Origin: Planoprotostelium fungivorum | Lineage: Eukaryota > Evosea > Variosea > Cavosteliida > Cavosteliaceae | DNA: 64,000 nt | Direction of reading: 5' to 3' | NCBI GenBank assembly: GCA_003024175.1 | Contig: MDYQ01000118.1 | Coordinates: 22,901-86,900 of the forward strand | Shown here: positions 15,001 through 27,000 of the stretch, in pieces | Numbering within the stretch: position 1 is the stretch's first letter | Layout of the letters: the number at the start of each line of letters is the position of its first letter | The notes under the pieces: generated by a model | What the model was told of the DNA's origin: nothing | Databases searched by the model: none | Seen by the model: only the letters and a program-made list of their open reading frames with translations | Position numbers and translations under genes: made by a program

Positions 15001-16870
15001 AGTCACCATATCTCCAGCCACTACGTCGTTATTCGCATTGGGTGGCTGACTGTTGATGGCGTAGACGATGACGGATAACGGACCAGAAGAAACGACGATG
15101 GAAGCTGCAGAGGTGTCCGTCACTGCGGTACCCCCCGTGACGCCCACGTTGGCCGAGAAGACAACCGACGATCCAATTTTATCTCCTTGTCTCACCTGAC
15201 ACAGTCGTTCGTTTCATTGTCTCTCCACACGTGTAAATCCTCACCGGCACAGAAGTGGCCACGTAAAAAGCGGACGTTCTACTACCGTATCGAATGGAGG
15301 CAGTCCAGGGTCCGTAGGCCACTCCATTGCTCGTCGCGTTGATGGATCGAAGTAGAGAGCTGACGTTGAAGGTGATGACGGACTGACCGGACGTGGTGGT
15401 GATGGAGGTGAAAGCGGTTAGGTCGTACGTCTGGCTCGATAGTGTCATGGATGGAGATATACCACCGGTGACGTTGTGACCGTCGTCCAGAGTATCCACG
15501 ATGACGAGAGAGTTGAAGGTGAAGTAATCCGAGATCTACGATGAAGGTCAGAAGAGGAAGAGATGATAGAAATATGTCAGAGAGAATGAGAGATGAATGT
15601 GAGTTGAAGCTCACTTGAAAGTTTAAGGTGAAGTTGTTGACTTGATAGGGCCGAGTGTTCGATTTTAATACCGATTTCTGTATGGCCAGTGATTTGATGT
15701 TGTGGACGAGGGTCGCAGTATAAGCCGGATAATTGGCTGCCGCGAAAGAGTGGACGATGCTGTATGTGATGGCCGCTCCACTGGCAGGTAAAACACTACC
15801 TCCGGTGTAGGTCCTCGGTGCGTACCTTTCATCGTGTCATAGATGTGCATGATAACATGATGAGTCTCACCATGTGTAACTAAAGAACAGAGAAGGTGCA
15901 CCGGTTCCAACGACATTCCCCCAGCTCCACGAGGTCGAAGTTAAGTTGACCGGATTAGAAGATGTTTGCGTTTTTACGACGGGAATAGAGCCAGTTAAGA
16001 GGGGTACCGTTAAGACAGAGGAATTGAAAGACGTGGGCATCAATGTGATGGATCCACTGGCAGTGATCGGAAACGATGGTCCAGACACAGTCTCACTCTC
16101 GGGCAAAGACGAACTCAATGCGTCGATCTGAGAAGTTGAGAAGATGTTGAGAAAATGATCTCCTGAGATGCGATGATGATACGCACCGAATATAACGGAG
16201 AGACGACTCCAATAGAGGAAGTCCATGACAGACTGATCGTGTCTTTGAATAGAATTCTCGATTGAATGGTGTATGTGGTGGAAGGATTGGCTCCTGAGGA
16301 CATGGTGGCAAACAGAGATATAGAGAAGGGAGATTGATTAGTTCCTATCGTGTCCGTAGGGACAGAAAACGAAACATAGGTGTATCCCACCGTTCCACAT
16401 ACTCTGATGGCAGGTCAGAACGACGATGGAATTCGGATCATGTTTGTGATGGAGACTCACTGGATCGAGGAATTGAAGTTACTGTTCACACATCCTCCTG
16501 CAGGAATGATCGCAGAATTAAATGTGATGGCTGTTACATTTTGGAAATAAACAGAATTCAACAGGATTCCGTTGCCTCCTGCACTCGGTATGATGAGTTC
16601 TACAAATGGGGTGTAACCTTTGAAGAAGATGAGTTTCGCCTGTCACATGTTTTGTCTCCTCACATAAAAGGACGCTTCCATCGCTCGAGTCACACCCAAC
16701 GTTAGTTGTGAACTGCCCGTTCTTGCTAGCGAATATGGAGCTTGGTCCACTTAATGTGGTCGTTCCTAGGGATCTTCATGAGCTCTTAGCAGTGTCCTGA
16801 TAGTCTCACCATAGATATCAGCTCCTGCAAAAGCTATGAAGATGCTCGAGAGGAGCAAGAGCACACGCAT
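1..16870 (-). CDS. Giant DUF11-repeat surface protein, left paralogue (3' end outside window)
   Basis: Hand-built model with 31 exons, the last cut by the window edge; about 5,150 codons are visible. The start at 16870 opens a signal peptide (MRVLLLLSSIFIAFAGA, then DIYG). Exons in gene order: 16810-16870, 16664-16765, 16461-16617, 16187-16403, 15871-16127, 15615-15825, 15245-15535, 14947-15195, 14594-14908, 14312-14548, 14072-14270, 13483-14029, 13293-13438, 12548-13254, 12252-12508, 11973-12201, 11721-11930, 11445-11676, 11007-11404, 10536-10939, 10125-10482, 9773-10078, 8104-9729, 7176-8063, 6235-7128, 5303-6187, 3479-5257, 2546-3433, 1602-2495, 665-1558, <1-621. Codon phases agree across every junction and no internal stop is seen. 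The first 23 exons match the right paralogue at 32210 exon by exon. The protein is rich in Ser, Thr and N-x-S/T sites, as expected for a glycosylated ectodomain. By analogy with the paralogue, a membrane domain should lie beyond coordinate 1 (inference). The DUF11 assignment rests on the pattern of G-D-x-V/N-x-F-T strands, 'LVPGS' and 'ITVTYNATLYEYS'. Confidence 0.88.
665..8063 (-). repeat. Tandem repeat-encoding exons 24-30 of the left giant gene
   Basis: Seven complete exons (7176-8063, 6235-7128, 5303-6187, 3479-5257, 2546-3433, 1602-2495, 665-1558) each encode one unit of about 295 residues; 3479-5257 encodes a double-length composite. An eighth exon, from 621 leftwards, is cut by the window. 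Each unit begins I-T-[TM]-A...[FY]-x-GDVHG directly after the intron and ends [IT]-T-P-[NK] directly before the next donor. Inside each unit are two beta-sandwich-like DUF11 halves. The first contains VGEL[IM]T, LPIGS, a DTNNDG[LSA]AD loop and GRQIQIT. The second contains GQGDTNVAF, LVPGSV and YNATLYEYSPMN. Exon borders are phase 0 on both sides, so units are interchangeable. Confidence 0.9.
8104..9729 (-). other. Exon 23 (composite repeat) of the left giant gene
   Basis: A 1,626-nt exon, identical in length to exon 23 of the right paralogue (39323-40948). It encodes a different repeat type: GVQGGDTVNHTITL, then VPGTMQVSNSGFTVVQGN, then QYTTTMYTYIADKSVSST, followed by NPS[MV]LSIGEVLTISHYL and PIGQATAVNISLSFQN. 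It finishes with a standard GQGD/LVPGS/YNA half-unit. The same composite text recurs in left exon 27 and in right exons 28 and 35, often nearly identical at the DNA level. This indicates internal copying of a two-unit block. Confidence 0.85.
9773..16765 (-). other. Exons 2-22: non-array N-terminal ectodomain of the left giant gene
   Basis: Twenty-one exons of 102 to 707 nt encode about 2,000 residues with no close internal repeats. They read as a series of diverged immunoglobulin-like beta-sandwich segments with DUF11 flavour, for example NVQGGDTVTM at exon 11 and QAGEVATY with DSNNDGIPE in exon 14. Reading frames match the right paralogue throughout. Exons 19 and 20 are nearly identical between copies, whereas exons 2-7 and 15-17 are clearly more diverged. 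I recognise no enzyme, lectin or EGF module here. Confidence 0.75.
16810..16870 (-). other. Exon 1: start codon and signal peptide of the left giant gene
   Basis: ATG at 16868-16870 is followed by a short Arg-containing n-region, a Leu/Ile/Phe/Ala hydrophobic core and a small-residue cleavage site (AGA before DIY). The exon ends in phase 1 at a GTGAGA donor. The right paralogue has the same layout (MHLLGLLLSCVLVATVQA, then DIYG, at 32210-32273), which supports this start in both genes. Confidence 0.85.
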
Positions 16871-17168
16871 CGAGGCTGATGCTGTGAGGAACAAAATGTT
16901 GGCGATCTCCGGCAAGATGCCCTTATAAACGTACATTAAGGGGCTTATTCAAGAATAGGCCGTTCCATTCACGGAACTGGCTTGTGATCGGCACTTCATA
17001 TGAATCATCTAGCACTCCTGCCATGCGGAGGTCACAAATAGTAAGAGTACATTACGTGACGAGCTCCCTATAACTCGCAATAATCGCGAAACACGCATAT
17101 GATTCAGAGGAGAAGGGAACCATTTTCAGAAAAGGTGTGTATTCTCAAATTAGAACTCAGGACAGCTT
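16871..17168. other. Intergenic stretch upstream of the left giant gene
   Basis: About 300 bp lie between the stop codon of the small secreted gene and the start of the left giant gene, both on the minus strand. It holds a TATA-like element (16921-16930) and a short imperfect palindrome near 16960-16980. I see no further gene in it. Confidence 0.6.
16921..16930 (-). promoter_or_regulatory. TATA-like element of the left giant gene
   Basis: The minus strand reads GTTTATAAGG about 52-60 nt upstream of the ATG at 16870. The small secreted gene has a similar element at a similar distance from its ATG. The right paralogue shows no equally clear TATA at that distance. This is a motif match only. 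Confidence 0.35.
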
Positions 17169-17778
17169 TTAAAAGGCTCCAGAGCCGATGCCCTTGTAAC
17201 CGTTGATAGCATCGATGCGGTTCTCCTTGCCACCGATAAAGTTGCCTATCACGTTCAAATCTCTCAACAGAGAAAAGTCGTCGGTGGCGGCTGCGTATCC
17301 ACCTGTCAGACCGGTCAGCGCTCAAAACTAAACACCAGCTCACCAAAGGGGCTGCTAGCAGCCTTTCTGTGAGGAGTCACGAGCTGGTAGACGGCATCAA
17401 TGAGAGAGAAATCGGTGACATCGTCTCCGTAGCCTCCAAAGAGCTCATCGAAGTTCCTCTTCCGTCCGAAACCTTGAGCGTGGTGTCAGGTCATCTTCTT
17501 TTCTCAAACTCACCGGAGAAGTCTCCGCCAAAGCCGTTGATAGCATCGATTCGATTCTTTTTTCCTCCGATGAAGTTGCCGATGATGTTGATGTCGGAGA
17601 GGAGACCGCGATCGTCAGCGTCATTCTCTCCTCCCTTGAGAACACTGGCGATGGTGAGAAGGCGTGACACTTGATCCGACTGGTAGCTGGCCGCTCCTCC
17701 GGGTCCGGCAGCTTTAAAGCTTTGAGCGGAGACGAGGCAGAGAGCGGCTAGGCCGACGGTGACGAGTAAGAGTTTCAT
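17169..17778 (-). CDS. Small secreted protein with duplicated 'IGNFIGGK-NRIDAING' motif
   Basis: Three exons (17514-17778, 17344-17472, 17169-17302) join in phase to give 175 residues ending in TAA. Residues 1-18 form a clear signal peptide (MKLLLVTVGLAALCLVSA before QSF) and there is no later membrane segment, so the product should be secreted or vacuolar. The first exon contains LLSDINIIGNFIGGKKNR followed by IDAINGFGGDFSG. The third contains LLRDLNVIGNFIGGKENR followed by IDAINGYKGIGSG, so a module of about 30 residues is duplicated. The middle exon encodes a linker with FDELFGGYGDD. I do not recognise the family and propose no function. The introns are 41-42 nt. The gene lies between SZT2 and the left giant gene on the same strand, 231 bp downstream of the SZT2 stop. 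Confidence 0.82.
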
Positions 17779-17827
17779 AGTAGAGTCTGTAGGTACAGGT
17801 GTTGGTTGTTGTGCGTGTGGTGGAATG

Positions 17828-17834
17828 AATATAG
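17828..17834 (-). promoter_or_regulatory. TATA-like element of the small secreted gene
   Basis: The minus strand reads CTATATT about 50 nt upstream of the ATG at 17778, within the 231-bp gap to SZT2. The spacing is like that of the TATA-like element before the left giant gene. Motif match only. Confidence 0.3.
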
Positions 17835-18009
17835 GTTGGGGGACATCATCTCAGACTCCATCTGGAGGAAGATGTGTCTGTATTGAGATTTCGATGCGAA
17901 ACCACCTTCTTCCACACGTGTCAGACTGAAAACCGAATTCTCTATCCTTTTCGTGGACGCATGGAACGCTGCTTGATATCCAGCGATTAAAATGGCGAGA
18001 GTTCGAGTT

Positions 18010-21000
18010 TTATTTTTCAGTGATGAGGGTCCTCCACAGGAAATAGAGGACCTGATTGATGACCGAAGTCACATGCTTCGCCTCGTGAGCATCCATGGCG
18101 GCATCCGATGCGACCCTCCTGCAGGCATAGAAGAACATCCTTCCGTTACCCTCTTCGATCAGCCCGTGAATGAGCATGTCCGGCTCCCAAGGATTGAACA
18201 GTATCAGATGCATCTCCTTGTCCTTTGAGATCTGCACGGCAAACTTGGGAAACGATGCGATCAGATGCTGCATCAACTGTCCCCAGTAAAGAGGCAGCGC
18301 CATCAGTTGCGTCAGAGAGGTATCGATCTCTTCGATTCGCTTGCGAACGACGAGATTGCACAGAGAAGAGAACTGCTCTCCGGTGATGTGAGTGTCCTCC
18401 GGTGATGAGCCGGATCGTAGGAGTGACCTCCACAGGTGGTCGCGGTAATAATCTTGCGACGCTCTCTTCAAGACAGTCGAAACATGGTCCCTCGCTTTCG
18501 TCATGAGGTGGCTCATCTTGTTGACACGATTTCGTTTGCCGCCGTAAGCTGAGAGATGTCAGAGAGAATGAAGTATGGGAGACGCACTGCGGATGTTCTT
18601 GTTGACGCGGAGGAGGTAGTATTGGACTCTCATCTCTTTTTGTTTCTCCTCTCTGAAAATGATGTGAGATGTTGGTGATGACAGACAATGATGAAAGATG
18701 AGATCGTGATCGATGATGCAGATGACGATGGAAAATCTTGTTGGAGACGTCACTCACTTCTGTTGATAATCCATGAAAGCCACCATGGCGTATTGCACAT
18801 TAGGATCGACCACTTCTTCTCCAAAATTAGGAGCAACCTGACAGACAGCTGCGTCTAATCCAACGGCCGAGAGAGACACCAATCCGTACCTGTCCTCCAT
18901 TCAGATCCCTCTTGATTCCTCTACAAACCTCTTGGCATTCTCTGATAAATAATGGAAGATCTCCTCTGACTGCACGGAATTCTCGGTGGAAAACTCATTC
19001 TCTGCGTAAGAGATGTCGTTCTCTCCCTCTACACTCGTCTCGGCGCATCTACAATTCCTCTCAGTCTCCACTCCGTGAACAGTCTCTGAGATGACTCACT
19101 TTCTACAAGCTTGTAGAATGGACACGAAATGAGAAGCCGTGGATAACACTTCGTTCGAAGGTGAATCCGTGGACAATTCTTCCATGAAGAACAAGAGGGT
19201 CCTCAGGTGATAGTCGTACAGACTCGTTCCAAAAGACACACTCGTCATCAGCCGCTTGTAATCCTCTCTGAAATTCTCTCGATTGCGGATCTACATCAGC
19301 GTCACGATATGTGATGTACGATGTCATACCTGAATCGGATCCAGTCTGACCGTATTGATTCGAGGCTTCTGTGTGATGACACTCATACTCTCACAACAGA
19401 CAGTCATCCTCTCTTCTGACGTCAATCTCAACATGACGATACCACCTGAAAGGTGGTCAGATGTTATATGTACAAAATGATTCTCTCACCTCTCAGAGGG
19501 CGAATGAAGGTCCTTTGGATGATGTGATGATGAGCAGATTGTGTGATGAACAGCCACGACGTGTTGTTCTGCTGTCCCATCTTCAATCGCTGAAAGCCCA
19601 GAGCTTCCAGTTGCTCCGTGAATTCGTGGAGATACTTCTCCAGCCCCTTTTGATAATATCTGCCAAGATGAGATTCTCCATGACAGGACGGAGCATCTCA
19701 CTTGGTGTAGGCAGAGTTGTCCACAATGTCGACGGCATCCAACATGAAATTGCAGCGGAACGTATCCAGATTCCTACAGGACTTCAAGACCATGGGCAGG
19801 TGATCGCTCAAGCCATTGAGAATATTGTGAGGAAACTGCGTCACGAGCGAAGAGACGTTCGATGTGGGTAGAAACTTTGTGCACATATTGAGGATCTACA
19901 TCGGAGTCATGCTGATGACGGACGAATTCGTCTCACCTCTTGTACGGATCGACTGTGGTCTTCCACGAAGGAAGTGTGATTGGCTACCGCACGGAATTGA
20001 CTGCCGTGCAGTTTGACGGGATCCGTTATTTTGGCCATTTGACTCTGATGGAGGGGCTCTATCGGCCATTCACCCTTGAGAACTGTGTTGAAATCCCTGC
20101 GGCTCTTCCTTCCTGTGCCTTGTGGCTTGACTTCTTGCGTTGCACCGGCACGATTGGGGGATGGATTGTTGACTAACAGTTCGATATTTTCGACCGTAAA
20201 TCTCGCCACGTCAGTCTGTTGACTGCTGATGCCAGCACGTGGCATGGAGAGATGACCTATCGAATCAGTCGATTCACCAATAATAAGATGTGATGTATCA
20301 CCTTGGTTCATTGGAGGTGCGGCTGAATTCGTAGCGTGCAATTTTCCAACGGTAAGGAGGGGAGTGTGATTGAAGAGGCCCAATTTTTGGAAGAGAATGG
20401 AAGTCAACAGGTTCGATCTCATGGACGTCCACGATTTCAATCGATTGATGCAGGACTGATGATGTCATCCATCACGATGTCGATGTCTCTTCTCACCTTA
20501 AGGTGATCGGTGCCAGCCGAATTCCAATTGTACGTGAAGATCTCGATGGAGCCCGATTGGACGATAATGAAGATGGCATTCTTTCTGTTCAACGATTTAC
20601 CATCGGATGATGCCACGTGTGGGTAGAGAAGGTGCTCGTCTGGGTAAGGAATGAATTCTCCAGTGATGTCCGAAGCATCGTGATCGATGTTACCACCGAT
20701 GATGGAGAAGAGATAACGATCCTTGTTGACCAATAGTGTCTGCAGATCGAGCTCAGGCTCTTGTGAATTGTAGATCTTGTAATCGGAGTAGATGTCCTCA
20801 GAGAAACAGGCGATGGGCTGCATCTTCGCGTTGATGTCCAATAGAATGGCTTGTACCTAGTCGTAGAGTTGGTCGTGGCGAATTGTAGAATGTCATCTTC
20901 ACCTCACAGACGAAATTGTGGATGGCCCAAGTGGGAAGAGAAGACGCCAATTGAAGGTGGAAGACAGAAGCAGCATTCATCTCTTCCGCTCTCTGTAATA

Positions 21001-24000
21001 CCTGCGACCAACCTCAGTCGTCCACTTTTCCATCTCGTATCACCTGCTTTCCGGGAGACAACAACTCTTGGTACAGATTGATAACGTGACATCTTCTCTT
21101 CAATAGATACTCTTCCATGATGTACTCGCAGACCGTGTGAGCGATCGACGTCTTCAGTTGAGAGCAGAGTGCCTCCGCAGAAGAAGTGCCCTCCCTCGTC
21201 CACACTTCGATGAGAATGAGATTCATCTCCTTCTCCCAACTGTCAGAGTGGGTCGGCACGTCTTGAGCGGACATCTCCAGCCACGAAGTCTCGTTCACGG
21301 AAGATTCAGTCAGGCTGTTGTCTGTCAGTTGAGAAATGGAAGAATTCGATCACTTGTCGGACGGGTTAGCGTAGGTGAGGCGTACGATGGAGATGCCCTG
21401 GGAAGCATTCTGTTGGATGACAGAGGAAGCCTTTCGATTCAATACATTATATACAAATGCTCCTTCCGTCTCCGAATTCTCGTTGAAATCCAACGCACCG
21501 TATCTACAACGCGATCAGCGGAGAACGTAACGTGAGATCTCATTCGAAAACACACCGGGTAGAGATGATCTCGTGAGAGGTATCACCAGAGAAGGTGGTG
21601 TGGAGTGTAGATAGATACTGTCCGATGCTCTGTCTGAGAAACCTAAAGAATTTCGACATGTCCACGTGATGCGGCAGCTTGCTCATGGTGGACAGACAAG
21701 GCAACAAGGTCGATCCTCGGATGAATTGAACGTCTTCCGGTGTCAATTTGAGCAATGGATTTCTCTCTAATAGATTGGATATGTAAGCGAGAGTATGTTG
21801 TGCTAATTTGCTCTCCAGCAGTCTTCCCAATTGTTCCGTGAATTCTACACCTTTAATTTTTCGTGTTAGAATGAAATACATCAATGATATTATTATGATT
21901 TAGCTCACCCGGTGGATCAACACCGTACAATCGCAATAGAAGAGTTACACTCTCTCCGTTAGCCTGTGAGCTACCACTGCTCGTGTCCGATAACTTCATG
22001 TAAACGATCTTCCCTCCCGTATCTTTAAACACGAACAGGTCCGGTCGATTGATGACAAAGAGTGGATGTAAGGCGGTGGCGATCAGTGCTCTCACCGCTT
22101 GCTGCGGCGTCAGCCTCGTGTGAATCGGCAAGTTGATCTCCCCCACGCAGTCGCAGGCCAAAGAGCCCGGCTCGAATAATCCCCTTCGATTGGCAAAGGG
22201 TGAAGGGTTGACCAGTTGGTTCTTTGTCAATTTCTCGTCGCTGGGCGCACCTTCCTCGGGCACCAACAAGAGAGAAGAGCAGATCTTCGTCTCGTGGAGT
22301 TGGTACAAGAGGATGAGACGGTTGACTCGCTCGCAGACTTTGAGGAGAGCCGTTCGGATAGAAGAGAAGAGAGTGGTGCGCTGGACGGATGCGATGCTCT
22401 GTGAATGGAAGCTAACTCTTGTTGTATCACCCGCTCCTGATTCATTTAAAAAAAGGTTGAGATGACGTTTGATTCGTGCTTATCAAATGATAATATTGCT
22501 TGTGATGACGAATATGTATCGTCTCACCTTCGTTCGGATTGTATGATAAAATCAACCAGTAAGGAATGTTCTCCGGCTCTGATGTCTCTCGATCCTCCGA
22601 CAGATAATACAGATCGTCGATCTTATTCAGCTTCAGTGACAGTCCTTGTACGGAAGGGTCGCAGTTGATCAGTTCGTTCGAGAACAATTTCCTTCCATCC
22701 CTTGCATCCAAGAAGGGAAGGGGAACGGTGAAGCTGGACAGAGAGTCACTGAACGTGAGATTGCGCATGTGCTGTAGAACTAGATCGAGGGTCTTGCGTG
22801 TGACCGGACGTTCAAATCGTAGGGCGTTCAATATTTGCTCCGAGATGAGCTGTCGCACGTAGGTACCGGTCTGTCGGATGACCCTCCTGACGTTAGACAG
22901 TGGTAACGCCTCCACTGACATCTGTTCATCATCAGTTCTGCCTCGAAGTTTCATTGATAAAATATTTCATGAGAGAGGATGGATGAATGAGACAGGTGTG
23001 ATAAAAAGGAATGATCACCTGTTTCTCATCGTTGATGACTTTGACATCCGTATTCGAGTGACTGATCGGCTTGAACGGTGGCAGCATGACGACGATGAGA
23101 TGAAGGCAGAATTTAGCACCGTCTCCCTTGGCCAGAGTCTCCGAGACGAAAGAGTTATTCTTCGGTGTGGGTATCGTGTCGACGTTGAATTCTCTCTTCT
23201 CCTTCTTTCGATTACTTCCCTTGTACGACACGTGGCATTCCATTCGAAAGAAGATGGGAATAGGGTAGATGCCAACGTCGCTCGCTTGGTCGAGGTCCGG
23301 TGTCTTCTGTGTCTTTTCGGACAGTTCTCCCTCGTAGTCGTTGTACTCGTGTGGGTTCTCTTCTTCGTTGTCCGTCGCCTCATCGAGGCTGTCACTTTCG
23401 TTCTCTGATTCAGAACCAGCTCCAGTCTTGTGGGTAGATTGTGTCGATTTACTGCTGGAGAGATAGTAATAATCGGTGCCTTCGATGCGTTGATAATTTC
23501 CTGCTAACATCTGGACGAATTTCCTCTGATTCTCTTCTTCCTCCTCGGCGCTCTGCTTGCAGTTGTTGATGACTTGGATGTACTGCGTGATGTCGACCTA
23601 TCGAGCGTCACGGCCTTGAACACATCACGTCGTGTCACCTCGAAGAGGTACTCTTGGCAGGACTGTATCCCTCTCTTGAAATCGACGAGCGATACGTTCT
23701 GCTTCTCCCTCAAGGTAGTGTATAACACCTGTCTTCCGTCATCTTCTCTCTATCTCTCTTTCTTCACCTTGACGAAATTTCGGTTGTGAGCGTCACCAAT
23801 GGCGTGACAGAATTGAACCATCGACATGGATGGTCTCTGCTTCATCGAATGACCTTGTGATCCATTGGATCCTGTCTCAGCTTAACAAATTTCATCTGAG
23901 AAGAAAACTTACGGTGAGGGTATTGATCGATGACCTGACGATCGTCGAGAGGTGCCGTGATGGATTGGATGACAGCATCAGGAAATTTACTTCGAAGCGT

Positions 24001-27000
24001 CACGTTGAGATATTGTGCGGATGATCTCACCTCCTAGTGGGCTCCCTCAGGCTCTCCCTAGAACATTCGTAATATCTGACTTTGAAGTTTCCTTCGAGGA
24101 TAACATTCACTGGTTTCTGCAGGAAACTGAGGAGGAGGACCGAACTGTGTAAAACTTTCTCATAGCAATAACATCTGTATCTCGTCAATCATCCCTCCTC
24201 CACGCCACTCTCACTCTTGCAATCTCAATTGGATGAGATCGGCATCGTTATGGGGCAGTGGTATCTGTCGGTTGTGTAGAACGTGGATCGTGTGCTGTAA
24301 CAGATCGTACAATCGACTGTTGGTCTTGTTCATGCCCAAGCTACTGTTCCTCACATCGTTCGTCTGAAATAATTCGTACTCCCTCTCGACAACGGCACGA
24401 TTGCACGTCACGATGCTTCCCAGACTGAACGGTGGTTTCTGTTGATCAATCAGATCGCTCAATCTCACATTCTTCTCACTTGAATACGGAACGGTGTCTC
24501 TGGTTGTTCTTGACCGTCCATGGGTATAGATTTCGCCTTACCTTCCTCGCTCGGTTTTGACTTTGTGATGAGCGTATCGAATGTAGACAGGGAAGCGATG
24601 ACGTGCATATCTGTCTCGTAGATCCAGTGTCTCATCGTTTCAAAGAGTCCCTGTCGTAGGAGGTGAATGGAGAGAAATGGATGTGATTCTCACGTCTTCG
24701 ACTCCCATGGCGTAAGCGGGATCGTCGCAGAGGAGAGTACCGTACTGAGGTTCCATCCATATCTCTGTGATGATGTAATTGTCCGAAGCTCGATAGATGA
24801 CGTATTGAATCATGCAGGGAAGTAACTTTGGATGTTCTGTGTCGATTCCGATGGGAGATGTGTTGAGGTAGATGCACTGTTTCGTTCAGATGCGATAGTT
24901 ATGTGGTTCAACTTCACCTTGATGAAATTGAAAGAACAGGGGTAGCTCTGCAACAAGAAATTCTGTCTCAGTCTCGCCTTGATGATCAACTGCATGACGA
25001 GATCTTGCGTGTCCACGTTGGGTATCCTCCAGATCCACCTGTCACTGAGGTCATTCCACGTCATCACTCCATTCCTCACCTCTTATTCGGCATGTAAGAC
25101 AGCAGCAAATGAAACGAAGGAGATGCCGGAATAGAAGGAACGGGTGTGAATCTCAATCCCATCATGCTGTCTGAAGGATGAGGCTTGTTCTTTGTCGTTC
25201 CGTTGGTGTTGGTGTTGTCATATCGAATGATGAGAGGACGCAGGGGCTTGCTCAGCAAATGGAAGCGTCGACCGACTTTATCTTCTTCATCGTCGGGGGG
25301 CTGTGATGACGTGAGATGACGTCATCGTGATGATTCTCACTTGATCGGATGTCATGTTGATGATGTCCTTCAGCTCTACAATCACTGCAGCGCGAGCTGA
25401 AGGTAGGACGTTGTAGAAGGACAGGTGTAAGATCAACATGTTGATCGTCTCGTAGGTCATCTGAGCGATGACGAAACAGTGTTGGCCCAACGGTCCAGCG
25501 GAGGAACAGGGTAATATCTTCATGTACAATCTACGAGATATGAATCTATAGACATCACATAAAATCAAAGTTTTCATCGTCAGCTTGCTGAGAGATGAAC
25601 GAGATGATAGAAACATCACCTCTCTTCGTAGGTGGAAGTAGCCCACTGGTATAAAGTCGAGTCTAATTCTCTCGATGCGTCGGTGAAAGTCTGTTGTAAA
25701 TCGATGTTGACATCCCTCTCCCACTGTTTCCGATGATCGATGACCGGATGGATGATCATCTCCAACTTGTCCGTTTCGAACCATTTGTACCAAGAGGATA
25801 AACCGATGGATGTTAACAGCTTCCAGAATCTATTCATTTTCAATCGATTTATCCATTCAGACATAACAACCCATCGTAGAAAGTATGATAAATGATAAAG
25901 AATAGAATGAAGGATGACTCACCTCGAGTTATATTCCACGGATTCTTTGGCTGATATCTGATCCGCTGCATTCTCTGGAACTTCTAGCGATGGAAGCACC
26001 TGTTATCTGTGTCATTCCTAGAATGAAATTCATTGACTCTGTGTGAGGGTATACCTGACTCGTGAGGTGCCACACCATCCGATCAGCTTCGATCATGCTG
26101 GCTATAAATGTCTGCAGCCTATCATAGAGTCAGTTCGTCTCTCCCTCATCGATCTGATGCTCGTGATGAATGAATCACCTCGCTGGTGAGTTGATGGGAT
26201 GACTATTTCCGGGGTTCTGAACTAATTTCGTGTATTGTAGTAGAAATTCGTAAAATGCGACGATCTGTCACCATATCAGCCCAACGATGAGACAAACTTG
26301 AGATCCATAGATAGATCAAAATGATCTCACCTCGAAATCGATGGTGATGCAGTGATGCCCCTCTCGATGCGTGATGGTATAAAACAACGTCACGTTGGGT
26401 TGCCACAATAGAAACAATCCTACCGTCCTCGTCTGCGTGGCATTATCCATACTCGTGTGATCCAGCTGAAACCCTACCATCTATCAACCTCTCTCCCCTC
26501 TTTCGGAACAAACCTTCGCTCATTCTGATCCGAACGATGGGCAACAGATCGATAGCCATCGTGTATCGCTTCACGGACGATTTGATGACTGGTACGGGAG
26601 GTGGAGGTAGATTAGACCAAGGGAATGGATGATCCACAGCGATGGCCACGTTGACCATGGTGGCATCGCGGATCATCATCTCTCTGGCGAAGCCTAATCT
26701 TCCGCTCTTCTCTTCTCTCTGGACTCGGCTCTCTTCTTCTGGAAGGAGGCTGAATTTCTCACCGTCCCACAATCTGCTTTCGCTTGGAGAGATAGTGGAG
26801 CTGTGATGGATGGGATTGACATCTGTTTCTCATTACTTTTCAAGTTATCTTTACGAATTGTATGAGAACATTAAGATCTTTGTGAAACATTCGAATCCTA
26901 TCTCATCTTCTTTTCATCTGTTCTAATGATGAACCATATGACTCACCTTTACAGAGGATCCACTTCTGATGAGGTGAACAAGATAGAGTCACGGTCGATG

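Noticed and set aside
18146-18757. A 203-codon His/Arg/Ser-rich minus-strand frame overlapping the SZT2 3' region
   Set aside because: It overlaps the SZT2 C-terminal exon in another frame, and the SZT2 frame carries family-like text.
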